Source: CAJXOW01 sp964421495 (GTDB lineage Bacteria > Bacteroidota > Rhodothermia > Balneolales > Balneolaceae). Taken from it: a stretch of DNA of 11,505 bases. The stretch's first letter is position 1; each line of letters opens with the position of its first letter. The translations under genes were made by a program, and so were the position numbers. The stretch spans positions 1 to 11,505 of the forward strand of contig CAYQXO010000092.1 in assembly GCA_964421495.1 (NCBI GenBank). The letters are read 5' to 3'. Under the pieces are notes generated by a model. That model saw only the letters and a program-made list of their open reading frames with translations. It was not told the origin of the DNA and searched no databases. Below, one piece after another: positions 1 through 7,206 of this stretch.

Positions 1-360
1 GTCTTCTTCATCCCCGGATTCCTTGTTATAGGAATTAACCGCTTTTTCAAGCGAGTCGTAATGTTTGAAAACGGTGATGAGCTTGGTCACGACCAACAGG
101 CTTTGAATTTTATCCGTTGGATTGGCAATCCGCAGATCGCCGCCCGCTTTCCGCATGGTGGTCAGTCCCCCGATGAGCATACCGAGTCCGGAAGAGTTCA
201 TAAACTTGACCTTGGCCAAATCCACTACAATGTTCTTTTTCCCATCATCGATGAGTTCGTGCAGTTTGTCGTTCAAGTCGACCGCATCAGGTCCGCCCAT
301 GACGTTTCCCTTGAACTCGATGATGACACAATTATATCGTTCGCTTACCTTGAAACTCAT
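1..360 (-). CDS. STAS-domain protein, SpoIIAA-like anti-sigma factor antagonist (3' end outside window)
   Basis: The frame is open from an ATG at 360 to the left edge: 120 codons without a stop, so the C-terminus is missing. It starts MSFKVSERYNCVIIEFKG and contains VDLAKVKFMNSSGLGMLIGG at about residues 49-68. This is the STAS signature, in which the Ser of the SSG turn is the residue that partner kinases phosphorylate in SpoIIAA/RsbV proteins. Such proteins bind an anti-sigma kinase or act in a partner-switching module; the target here is unknown. The visible length nearly equals a whole single-domain STAS protein, so little is probably missing. A GGGGG run lies 8 bases before the ATG and may serve as ribosome-binding site. 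The gene begins 49 bp after the secF stop on the same strand, with no terminator visible between them, so co-transcription with secDF is likely but not proven. No kinase or phosphatase partner is in view. Confidence 0.85.
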   Translation of the reverse strand, partial: MSFKVSERYNCVIIEFKGNVMGGPDAVDLNDKLHELIDDGKKNIVVDLAKVKFMNSSGLGMLIGGLTTMRKAGGDLRIANPTDKIQSLLVVTKLITVFKHYDSLEKAVNSYNKESGDEED

Positions 361-409
361 AAGTAAAACCCCCGTTTCGTATTAGAAAGTTTAGATTGTG
401 GATGTCTTT

Positions 410-1315
410 TCAAGATTTTGATTCTCCCAGTTCAACCACAACGGCACTGGCAATGTAGAGAGAACTGTAGGTACCAAGAAAAATACCGATAAGCAGAACA
501 AATGAAAATCCTCGCAAGACCTCTCCACCAAAGGTAAACAATACCGCGATTACAAAAAAGGTGGTGACCGAAGTAATCACGGTACGGCTCAACGTATCGT
601 TGAGGCTCTGGTTGATCATTTCCTTGAATTCCAGGGTTTTGTAGGTGAGCGAGTTTTCACGGATCCGGTCAAAGACGACCACGGTGTCGTTGATGGAGTA
701 ACCGACGATGGTGAGAAATGCCGCAATAATAGCCTGGTCAATCCGCATGTTAAAGGGCATGACTTCGCTGAGCAGGGTGAAGATCCCGAGGGTGATGATA
801 ACATCGTGAAACAGGGCGGTTACGGCACCGACCGAGTATTGCCAGTTTTTGAATCGGATCAGGATGTAGAGAAAAATGGCAATCAGGGCAAAGATGATAG
901 CCTTGAATGCTCCCCGTTTCAGGTCTTCGGCGAAGCGGGGACCGACGACGTCGGTTTTAATGATCGTGGCCGGGTTGTCCGGATACAGATCGCCGAGTGC
1001 CGACAGGAAGAGGTTCTCTACTTCGGTGGTGGACTTGTCCGTGTCGGATCGAACAAGAATTTCGCTCGGCGAGCCGTATCGTTTTACGTCCGGCTGCGAG
1101 CCGAGCGGCTCGGTGAGGGCTTCGCGGACTTCGAGAACTTCCACGGGCTCTTCAAATTCCACTACAAACTGGAGTCCCCCCGTAAAGTCGATTCCGTATT
1201 GCAGTCCTTTTCCAATTATCGCGATGAGCGATATCAAGATCAGAAGGCCGGAGAAAACGTACGCAACTTGCTGGCCTCGTATAAAGTCGAATGATGGATT
1301 TTCAAATAAACGCAT
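410..1315 (-). CDS. secF: Protein translocase subunit SecF
   Basis: SecF is an inner-membrane subunit of the SecDF(-YajC) complex. This complex uses the proton motive force to pull exported proteins through SecYEG. At 301 aa it has normal full length. A first membrane helix (about residues 18-36) is followed by the conserved GIDFTGG segment (41-47) that opens the periplasmic P1-like domain. Five more hydrophobic helices follow between about 138 and 296. The family signature GYSINDTVVVFDRIREN is at 205-221; its Asp210 corresponds to the conserved membrane Asp of SecF needed for proton-driven work. The ATG at 1315 fits the usual SecF N-terminus; the upstream bases are AT-rich without a clear Shine-Dalgarno. 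It lies 50 bp after secD and 49 bp before the STAS gene, all on one strand, which suggests an operon. Many Bacteroidetes have a fused SecDF; here the two proteins are separate. Confidence 0.97.
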   Translation of the reverse strand: MRLFENPSFDFIRGQQVAYVFSGLLILISLIAIIGKGLQYGIDFTGGLQFVVEFEEPVEVLEVREALTEPLGSQPDVKRYGSPSEILVRSDTDKSTTEVENLFLSALGDLYPDNPATIIKTDVVGPRFAEDLKRGAFKAIIFALIAIFLYILIRFKNWQYSVGAVTALFHDVIITLGIFTLLSEVMPFNMRIDQAIIAAFLTIVGYSINDTVVVFDRIRENSLTYKTLEFKEMINQSLNDTLSRTVITSVTTFFVIAVLFTFGGEVLRGFSFVLLIGIFLGTYSSLYIASAVVVELGESKS

Positions 1316-1365
1316 AATGAATCGATTCTTGAATACTTGTTATTAAAGTTTTTGTGCCGGTCGGT

Positions 1366-3180
1366 TTAGCCGAAGCTGATTTTCGCTTCGCGATCGCGGG
1401 TCAGGTAGTCAACTACGACGCGGGTGATTACGATGGCGCTGAAGAGAGATGCGACAATTCCGGCCATCAGCGTAATAGCGAAACCGCGAATCGGACCGAC
1501 TCCGAAACTGAACAGAATCAAGGCTACAAAGAAGGTCGTGACGTTGGCGTCCACAATTGCGCTCATGGCGTGTGAGTAACCGCCATCTATGGCCGCCCGC
1601 AGTGTTTTGCCGCTTCGCTGCTCCTCGCGTATGCGGTCAAAGATGAGTACGTTGGCATCCACCGCCATACCGATCGTCAATACAATACCGGCGATACCGG
1701 GTAAGGTGAGGGTGGCCTTGAAAGCGGCCAGAATCCCCAGGATGAAGATGATATTGAGCAACAGGGCCAGGTCGGCGATACCTCCCCCGGTCCGGTAATA
1801 GAAAATCATGAAGATCGCTACGATAATGAGTCCGATAAGCGTCGAGTAGAAACCGGCCTCAATGGACTCTTCCCCCAGGGTGGCCCCGACCGTGCGTTCT
1901 TCGATAATATCCAGCGGAGCCGGCAGGGCGCCGGAAAGCAGTATGTTCACCAGGTCTTCCGCCTCCTGCACGTTTTGAAGTCCCGAAATTGAGGAACGGC
2001 CGTTCGCGATCTTGGTCTGCACGGTGGGATAGGACTGCACATATCCGTCCAGTACGATGGCAATGGGTTTACCGATGTTGGAACCGGTAATCCGCGCCCA
2101 TCGGCGGGCTCCTTCGCTGTTCATGTTCATCGATACGCGCGGCTGGTTGGTGGTTTGATCAAAATTGATGCGCGCTTCTTCAATAACAGAGCCGGTGAGT
2201 TCCGCATCGTCCCGGACTCCGATAAGTTCGTACAGTTCGGTAGCCTGTTGTTGTCCCTGCGGGATGGGACTGCCGCTCCAGAGCAGTTCCGTGTTGCGGG
2301 GAAGCAGTTCCTGGACCTCGGGACGGCTCAGGATCTCATTGACCTGCGCCGTATCGCGTCCCGCAGCATACCCGAAGATGTATTGATTCTGGGGATTTGC
2401 CTGAAGCAATTCCTCGAGGGGATTGGTTACCTCGGCTCCCTCGGCCGCCGCGGTATCGGTTTGCTGGTCCAGGTAAGCCATGATGCGCTCCCGCGACTGC
2501 TGGAGTTCCTCGGCCTCGGCCGTCAGTCGAAACTGAAGGCGAGCCGTACCTTTCAGGAGGCCACGAACCCGTTCCTTGTCGCTGACCCCGGGGAGTTCGA
2601 CGACCACGCGACGGTTCCCCTGTCGGAAAATGGCAGGCTCCGTCACGCCGTAACGGTCCACACGATTACGTATAATATCGATGGCTCGGTCTACCGCCTT
2701 GTTGCGCTGCTCTTTCAGGTATTCCATGATTTCCTCGTTTGAGGAGCGGCGCGTTATGTTGGCGCCTTCAGATCGGAAATAGCGGCTCAGTCGTCCGTCC
2801 GGACTTCTCTCCTCAAATACTCGAATCATCTCCTCGATAAAGTCGGTTCCCTGGTCAATCGCCCGTTCTTCAGCGATCTGGATCGTCCGTTCCAGCGTTG
2901 AGTCGAGGTCGTCACCGGCCAGCTCGCGCAGTAACTTCGGTGTACCGACTTCCATGGTCACGTGCATTCCGCCTTTGAGATCGAGGCCGAGGTTCAGCGT
3001 CTGGGTACTCAGTTCCTGGATACGCTGGCGATTTTCTTCCATATATTCCTGCCGTTCTTCTTCCGGCAAACTGTCGATATATCGCTGTTCCAGCCAATGA
3101 CGGACTGAAAACGAGAGGTAGTAGGCCGATAGCAGAATAAATGCTGCTATAAACGCAATTTTGGTTCCATTATCTTTCAT
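1366..3180 (-). CDS. secD: Protein translocase subunit SecD
   Basis: SecD is the larger partner of SecF in the membrane complex that uses the proton gradient to help complete protein export through SecYEG. It has 604 aa, close to the usual 600-620. One N-terminal helix (about 8-25) is followed by LNLGLDLKGGMHVTMEV at 62-78, the conserved start of the large periplasmic P1 domain. RNRVDRYGVTEP (171-182) and VVVELPGV (192-199) are further family blocks. The membrane domain begins after VGATLGEESIEAG (431-443) and has five helices to about 590. It includes GMAVDANVLIFDRIREE (504-520), whose Asp508 matches the essential SecD membrane aspartate. The ATG at 3180 places the first helix correctly; no strong Shine-Dalgarno precedes it. 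It is the first gene of the secD-secF-STAS run. The 155-bp space upstream, after the hypothetical gene's stop, should hold the promoter, but no convincing one was found. Confidence 0.97.
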   Translation of the reverse strand: MKDNGTKIAFIAAFILLSAYYLSFSVRHWLEQRYIDSLPEEERQEYMEENRQRIQELSTQTLNLGLDLKGGMHVTMEVGTPKLLRELAGDDLDSTLERTIQIAEERAIDQGTDFIEEMIRVFEERSPDGRLSRYFRSEGANITRRSSNEEIMEYLKEQRNKAVDRAIDIIRNRVDRYGVTEPAIFRQGNRRVVVELPGVSDKERVRGLLKGTARLQFRLTAEAEELQQSRERIMAYLDQQTDTAAAEGAEVTNPLEELLQANPQNQYIFGYAAGRDTAQVNEILSRPEVQELLPRNTELLWSGSPIPQGQQQATELYELIGVRDDAELTGSVIEEARINFDQTTNQPRVSMNMNSEGARRWARITGSNIGKPIAIVLDGYVQSYPTVQTKIANGRSSISGLQNVQEAEDLVNILLSGALPAPLDIIEERTVGATLGEESIEAGFYSTLIGLIIVAIFMIFYYRTGGGIADLALLLNIIFILGILAAFKATLTLPGIAGIVLTIGMAVDANVLIFDRIREEQRSGKTLRAAIDGGYSHAMSAIVDANVTTFFVALILFSFGVGPIRGFAITLMAGIVASLFSAIVITRVVVDYLTRDREAKISFG

Positions 3181-3238
3181 AATCAGCGTAAAATGTTTAG
3201 GGGATTAAAAAACGATCGTAATTCTTATGTCATGCGGC

Positions 3239-3254
3239 TACCCGGTTCCGGGTA
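3239..3254. other. 16-bp dyad upstream of secD
   Basis: TACCCGG and CCGGGTA are perfect 7-bp inverted arms separated by TT, located 59 bp before the secD start and 82 bp after the hypothetical gene's stop. The two-base gap is too short for a stable RNA hairpin loop, so if it is functional it is more likely a DNA-binding site for a dimeric regulator. No T-run follows, so it is not an intrinsic terminator. A chance palindrome is quite possible. Confidence 0.25.
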
Positions 3255-3335
3255 AATCAGTGGATGGGGATCGCCGGCGTGGTAACTATGATTCGGGGTA
3301 CGTATAGGGCGATCCAGACAACATGATAATATATG

Positions 3336-3890
3336 TCACGGCGCACCAATCGCCGTTCCGCCTGTAAGCGGCATGACGTCAACTCGCGAGGGATTGGAAT
3401 GCGTATGGTGAAGCAATGCACTGCCTGCAGAAGAAGCTGCCACTTGGGGGTTTATAGCGGAAAACGTGAGCGTAGAACCCGGCGTGCGAACGTTGGGCAG
3501 TAGATCGCTGGAATCATGATGGGGTGGAGCCAGCGGCTGCATCGCTTCGCCGGTTTTGAACAGGCTCCATTTCTGCAGTAAAAGCTGAAAAATATCGGAT
3601 GGGGTGGTGTCGACATCCGCTATCGGGAGACGAAAATCGTCGTTGTTTTGATGGACCAGTTCGGATGCCTTGTGTATGAGCGGAGCCAGGTCGCCCTGGT
3701 GTGCTTTGAGTCGTTGCAGTTTCTGCTGGATATCCGCGGATTGATCCTCTTTAGCTATGGATTGAAGCCACTGGGTAAAGGCATGAGATTTCTGGCGGGC
3801 ACTCAGGGGTTGGGCCAGGTGTAGACCGAATCCCGCGAGTACCAACAGAAGTACCCCGAATTTGCAGATATATGTCCGATAGATGCGCAT
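3336..3890 (-). CDS. Hypothetical exported protein, function unknown
   Basis: I do not recognise this family. From the ATG at 3890 it encodes 184 aa. Residues 1-10 are positively charged (MRIYRTYICK), residues 11-28 are hydrophobic, and PLSA-RQ near residue 31 looks like a signal peptidase I site, so export through Sec is likely. The mature part is rich in Gln, His, Ser and Leu, with a helical stretch around 33-85. It ends in a low-complexity tail rich in Ser, Thr, Ala, Gly and His. No cysteine follows the signal region and no enzyme motif is visible. A TTG at 3899 in the same frame would add three residues, but it overlaps the proposed promoter -7 box, so the ATG is preferred. It is read in the same direction as secD, 155 bp upstream of it, and repeat copy A lies just behind its promoter. 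That it is a real gene is supported by the open length, signal peptide and promoter; its role is unknown. Confidence 0.65.
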   Translation of the reverse strand: MRIYRTYICKFGVLLLVLAGFGLHLAQPLSARQKSHAFTQWLQSIAKEDQSADIQQKLQRLKAHQGDLAPLIHKASELVHQNNDDFRLPIADVDTTPSDIFQLLLQKWSLFKTGEAMQPLAPPHHDSSDLLPNVRTPGSTLTFSAINPQVAASSAGSALLHHTHSNPSRVDVMPLTGGTAIGAP

Positions 3891-3896
3891 AAGCCA

Positions 3897-3927
3897 CAAA
3901 AATATAGAATTGCCGCGTGCGGGACAA
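3897..3927 (-). promoter_or_regulatory. Bacteroidetes-type promoter for the hypothetical exported protein
   Basis: On the minus strand TTG (3927-3925) is followed after exactly 20 bases by TATTTTTG (3904-3897), which fits the -7 box TAnnTTTG of Bacteroidetes primary-sigma promoters at the usual 19-21 spacing. The expected transcript start lies only a few bases before the ATG at 3890. The mRNA may therefore be leaderless or nearly so, which also fits the lack of a Shine-Dalgarno. The -33 box is a partial match (TTG rather than TTTG). Confidence 0.5.
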
Positions 3928-3938
3928 GAGGAAATTTG

Positions 3939-4088
3939 GATAAGGGCTCACTTTGTTCGCCCGTCGGAAGTCGGAGGCCGGAAGCCGGAAGGCTATTCCG
4001 ACTGGTAACGGGGTTGTGTATATACACCACGATGTAACTTGCTCGAATAGCCTTCCTCCCGACAGCTGTCGGGATTCTGGCTTCCGAC
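3939..4088 (+). repeat. Dispersed palindromic repeat, copy A
   Basis: This copy fills almost the whole space between the hypothetical gene's promoter and the uvrA stop, ending 3 bp before the uvrA stop codon (4092-4094). It begins GATAAGGGCTCACTT and ends CTGGCTTCCGAC. Inside are the 12-bp perfect palindrome GTGTATATACAC (4016-4027) and the 16-bp perfect palindrome CCCGACAGCTGTCGGG (4058-4073). GGAAG-type sequences at the left and CTTCC-type sequences at the right form an imperfect terminal inverted repeat. Compared with the reverse complement of copy C, the block 4048-4088 is identical at 40 of 41 positions, and the left end, the core and several shorter blocks also align. No open frame in it looks coding. 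It resembles a MITE or REP-like non-autonomous element. Confidence 0.85.
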
Positions 4089-4091
4089 CAT

Positions 4092-6209
4092 TTAACTTAC
4101 AACGGCTTGATCCCCCAGCCGCTCAAATTCCTCTTTCAGGTACTGACCGGTGTAGCTGTCTTCAAATTCCGCTACTTTTTCGGGGGTGCCGGCGGCGATG
4201 ATCTCGCCTCCTTTGTCTCCTCCCTCGGGTCCGAGGTCGATGATCCAGTCGGCAGCCTTGATCAAGTCCAGGTTGTGTTCGATGATAATCACGGTATTTC
4301 CCTGGTCGACGAGTTTCTGGACGACATCCACCAGCATGCGGACGTCCTGGAAATGGAGGCCGGTAGTGGGTTCGTCCATAATGTAGAGGGTGTCTCCGGT
4401 CCCCACCTTGGAGAGTTCCCGTGCCAGTTTGATGCGCTGGGCTTCGCCGCCGGACAGGGAAGTGCTGGCCTGGCCGAGGCGGATGTAGCCGAGTCCCACG
4501 GACTCCAGGGTCTTCAGCTTGCGTTTGATGCGGGGGACCGAATCGAAGAATTCCAGGGCTTCGCTGACGGACATATTCAGTACGTCGGCGATATTTTTCC
4601 CTTTGTAATAGATTTCCAGCGTCTCGCGGTTGTAGCGCCGGCCGTTGCAGGTTTCGCAGGTGACGTGGACGTCGGGCAGGAAGTTCATCTCGATCTTGCG
4701 AATTCCGTCGCCTTTGCACTCTTCGCAACGACCGCCCTTCACGTTGAATGAAAATCGTCCCTTGTCGTACCCGCGTATTTTGGCTTCGGGCAGTTGGGCG
4801 AACAGTTCCCGGATATGGTCGAATACCTTGGTATAGGTACCGGGATTGGAACGGGGGGTGCGGCCGATGGGACTTTGATCCACCGAGATCACCTTGTCGA
4901 GATTGTCGATGCCTTCCATATCGTCGTAGGGCAGGGGAGCAGTGGTGGAACGGTAAAAATAGCTGGAGAGAACGGGTTCCAGCGTCTGATTGATGAGCGA
5001 GCTTTTCCCGCTCCCGCTCACACCCGTCACGCAGATGAATTTGCCGAGCGGGATCTCCGCGTCCAGGTTTTTCAGATTGTGTCCCCGGCAATTATATAAT
5101 TTCACGGACGTGCCGTTCCCGTCGCGCCGCTCGTCGGGATAGGGAATGACTTCCCGGTCGTTGAGAAATCGGGCGGTCATGGCGTCGGGGTCGAGCTCGT
5201 CGGGGGAACCCTGGGTTACAATTTCGCCGCCTTCCTCGCCTGCCCCGGGACCGAGATCCACTACGTAATCGGCCCGTTCGATCGTTTCCCGGTCGTGTTC
5301 CACCACGATCACGCTATTCCCGAGGTCTCGCAGGGTTTCGAGCGACTGAATCAGCTTGATGTTATCGCGCTGATGTAGCCCGATGCTGGGTTCGTCGAGA
5401 ATATAGAGAACGCCTACGAGCTGGGTCCCGATCTGCGTGGCGAGTCGGATGCGCTGGCCTTCTCCCCCGCTCAGGGTTTGCGCTTCGCGATCGAGGGAGA
5501 GGTAGTCGAGTCCGACGTTTAAAAGAAAATCGACCCGGTCGCGGATTTCCTTCAGGATCTGGTGACCAATTTTCTGTTGTTTCTCGCTCAGTTCCAGGTT
5601 GTTCAGGGTATGACGGAGGCTCTCGATATCCATTTTGACGAGATCGTCGATCCCGTGACCGTCAATTTTATAGGAGAGGGCTTCCCGGTTCAGACGTCCC
5701 CCGTCGCACGCATCACACTCGATCCGGCGCATGTAGGCCTTGGCCTTGTCACGCTGCTTGCTGGAATTACTTTCCTCGTACTTTTCGCGTATAATGCCGC
5801 GCAGGCCGTTGAACGAGTGTTGATAGGTGACGCTGTTGTCGCGGAAGTCGTATTTGACGTCGAATTTCTGATCTCCGCTGCCCTCGAACAGGATTTCGCA
5901 GGCATCCTCGGGAAAATCCTTGAGGGGCGTGTCGAAGTCGAGGTCGAACGACTCGAGGACCGACAGTATCTGCTTGAAGACAAAAATATCCCGCGGTTTT
6001 CCGAGGTATCGGATGGCCCCTTCGCTGATGCTCAGGTCTTTATTTGGAATGACCAGTTTGGGATCGACATCATACTGGTAGCCGAGTCCGTCGCATTCCT
6101 GGCAGGCCCCGAACGGCGAATTGAAAGAAAAGAGATTGGGAGCCGGATCCTCGTAGGCCAGGTTGCTTTCGGGGTCAAACAGCTTTTGAGAAAACAGCCG
6201 GTCGCGCAT
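4092..6209 (-). CDS. uvrA: Excinuclease ABC subunit A, C-terminal fragment (after in-frame stop)
   Basis: UvrA is the damage-sensing ATPase of nucleotide excision repair; it loads UvrB at lesions. This 705-aa piece carries most of the protein. FGACQECDGLG (34-44) is the second half of the first zinc module, and CDACDGGRLN is at 165-174. LSGGEGQRIRLATQIG (246-261) with LYILDEPS (268-275) are the signature and Walker B of ATPase site I. GVSGSGKSS (396-404) is Walker A II. CEEC (495-498) and CETC (518-521) form the DNA-sensing zinc finger. LSGGEAQRIKLAREL (585-599) and LYIMDEP (608-614) complete site II. The first CxxC of zinc module 1 is absent, which I recall as usual in FCB-group UvrA. The frame is the same as that of the upstream piece; only the TAA at 6224-6222 separates them. 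GAGGA lies 7 bases before this ATG, so it may be translated by re-initiation. The gene ends against repeat copy A. Confidence 0.93.
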   Translation of the reverse strand: MRDRLFSQKLFDPESNLAYEDPAPNLFSFNSPFGACQECDGLGYQYDVDPKLVIPNKDLSISEGAIRYLGKPRDIFVFKQILSVLESFDLDFDTPLKDFPEDACEILFEGSGDQKFDVKYDFRDNSVTYQHSFNGLRGIIREKYEESNSSKQRDKAKAYMRRIECDACDGGRLNREALSYKIDGHGIDDLVKMDIESLRHTLNNLELSEKQQKIGHQILKEIRDRVDFLLNVGLDYLSLDREAQTLSGGEGQRIRLATQIGTQLVGVLYILDEPSIGLHQRDNIKLIQSLETLRDLGNSVIVVEHDRETIERADYVVDLGPGAGEEGGEIVTQGSPDELDPDAMTARFLNDREVIPYPDERRDGNGTSVKLYNCRGHNLKNLDAEIPLGKFICVTGVSGSGKSSLINQTLEPVLSSYFYRSTTAPLPYDDMEGIDNLDKVISVDQSPIGRTPRSNPGTYTKVFDHIRELFAQLPEAKIRGYDKGRFSFNVKGGRCEECKGDGIRKIEMNFLPDVHVTCETCNGRRYNRETLEIYYKGKNIADVLNMSVSEALEFFDSVPRIKRKLKTLESVGLGYIRLGQASTSLSGGEAQRIKLARELSKVGTGDTLYIMDEPTTGLHFQDVRMLVDVVQKLVDQGNTVIIIEHNLDLIKAADWIIDLGPEGGDKGGEIIAAGTPEKVAEFEDSYTGQYLKEEFERLGDQAVVS

Positions 6210-6224
6210 CGATCCGTCCTCTTA
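6207..6224 (-). other. In-frame TAA in uvrA with stop/restart arrangement
   Basis: Read on the minus strand, TAA (6224-6222) is followed in the same frame by GAG GAC GGA TCG and then ATG (6209-6207). No frameshift is involved; reading through would give a continuous UvrA of about 948 residues, a normal family length. The bases GAGGA (6221-6217) form a good Shine-Dalgarno 7 bases before the ATG, so a ribosome stopping at the TAA could restart at once. CAA, GAA, AAA or another one-base neighbour of TAA would restore the gene. TAA ends other genes here (DAHP synthase, hsp20, uvrA itself), so the code is not reassigned. The break falls at the end of the UvrB-binding domain, just before the first zinc module. 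Confidence 0.85.
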
Positions 6225-6938
6225 CGGAATACTCAGGATCACGGTACCGTCCGACATTTCCAGGGCGAGGTGTACGCTTTCGGAGATCCGGTTTTCACTT
6301 CGGGGGGAGATGACAAAGCGGTCGACCACCACTTCGATATTGTGGGTTTTATAGCGATCCAGCTTCATGTCCTCCTCCAGCTCCACAAATTCGCCGTCCA
6401 CCCGGGCCCGTACAAATCCCTGTTTCATGATCTGCTCGAACAATTCGCGATAATGTCCCTTGCGACCCCGGATCAGGGGAGCCAGGCAATAGGCTTTGGT
6501 CCCTTCTTCCATCTCGAGAATCGACTCCACCACTTCGTCGGGCGTCTGTTTTTCCATTTTGTTTCCCGTGAGATAAGAGTAGGGGGTGCCGACTCGGGCG
6601 TAGAACAGGCGAAGAAAGTCGTAAATTTCGGTAATCGTTCCCACCGTGGAGCGGGGATTGCGGTTGGTGGAGGCCTGTTCGATGGAAATAACGGGAGAAA
6701 GTCCGTCGATAAAATCAACGTCGGGCCGCTCCATCATGCCCAGGAATTGCCGGGCATAGGCAGAGAGCGACTCCAGGAACCTGCGCTGGCCTTCTGCGTA
6801 AATGGTGTCGAACGCCAGCGATGATTTGCCGGACCCCGAAAGGCCGGTTACCACCACGAGTTCGTTCCGCGGGATGTCGATGTCGAAATTTTTCAGATTG
6901 TGCTCGCGCGCACCCTTGATAACAATGTTTTCTTGCAC
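6222..6938 (-). CDS. uvrA: Excinuclease ABC subunit A, N-terminal fragment (ends at in-frame stop)
   Basis: This is the N-terminal part of UvrA, 238 aa from a GTG at 6938. It begins MQENIVIKGAREHNLKN, the normal UvrA start. Walker A of ATPase site I is GLSGSGKSS (32-40), followed by FLESLSAYARQFL and the block around SIEQASTNRNPRSTVGT. The UvrB-binding domain follows to about residue 225. Signature, Walker B and both zinc modules of the whole protein lie in the downstream piece, so this piece alone cannot form a complete ATPase site. The same frame is open up to a TTG at 7016, which would add 26 residues. That extension is AT-rich, matches nothing typical of UvrA and has no Shine-Dalgarno, so the GTG is preferred with modest confidence. 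The protein ends TVILSIP at a TAA (6224-6222); four codons later an ATG opens the remainder in the same frame. Confidence 0.88.
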   Translation of the reverse strand: MQENIVIKGAREHNLKNFDIDIPRNELVVVTGLSGSGKSSLAFDTIYAEGQRRFLESLSAYARQFLGMMERPDVDFIDGLSPVISIEQASTNRNPRSTVGTITEIYDFLRLFYARVGTPYSYLTGNKMEKQTPDEVVESILEMEEGTKAYCLAPLIRGRKGHYRELFEQIMKQGFVRARVDGEFVELEEDMKLDRYKTHNIEVVVDRFVISPRSENRISESVHLALEMSDGTVILSIP

Positions 6939-7114
6939 AGTAGAGGGAGAATCATTTTTTGTAGGTGAACATTCGAATTGGTATAGCTGTTTGTCGGCCT
7001 TTCGCACGTCAACCAATATAAGGCAGTTGAGCGAATATTACCTAACGCATGGAGAGGCACTTTCTTTCATATGGATTCACCCCGCCGGGGCGGAATAGGG
7101 AGCGATCTAAAGTA

Positions 7115-7146
7115 TTTGGCAGTATTTATAATCTGTGTTATATTTG
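7115..7146 (+). promoter_or_regulatory. Bacteroidetes-type promoter, probably for the DAHP synthase gene
   Basis: TTTG (7115-7118), exactly 20 bases, then TATATTTG (7139-7146) is a full match to the Bacteroidetes promoter TTTG-N19-21-TAnnTTTG. It points toward the DAHP synthase start at 7403, with no other plus-strand gene between. The predicted transcript would begin near 7151 and carry a leader of about 250 nt that contains all of repeat copy B. A shorter second promoter between 7333 and 7402 cannot be excluded; I saw no good match there. Confidence 0.6.
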
Positions 7147-7206
7147 GTTCACTGTATATGTATCCGTGAAACTGCCGGAGTTTTTGGTTGCGGTAAAACG
7201 GATAAC

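Noticed and set aside
3899..3899. TTG start for the hypothetical exported protein, three codons upstream of the ATG
   Set aside because: It overlaps the proposed -7 box, so the transcript would probably begin after it; the ATG at 3890 gives a normal signal peptide.
5562..6824. Open frame of 420 codons on the plus strand opposite uvrA, running across the in-frame TAA
   Set aside because: It is antisense to strongly conserved UvrA sequence on both sides of the stop, has no recognisable domain, and is a shadow frame.
7016..7016. TTG start for the UvrA N-terminal piece, adding 26 residues
   Set aside because: The added residues resemble no UvrA N-terminus, the stretch is AT-rich, and no ribosome-binding site precedes it. 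The GTG at 6938 gives the usual start, though the choice is not certain.
7151..7170. LexA-box-like sequence ACTGTATATGTATCC in the uvrA/DAHP synthase gap
   Set aside because: Only the left half matches the E. coli consensus and the right half fails. LexA sites in this lineage are probably different, and no link to a uvrA promoter is visible.
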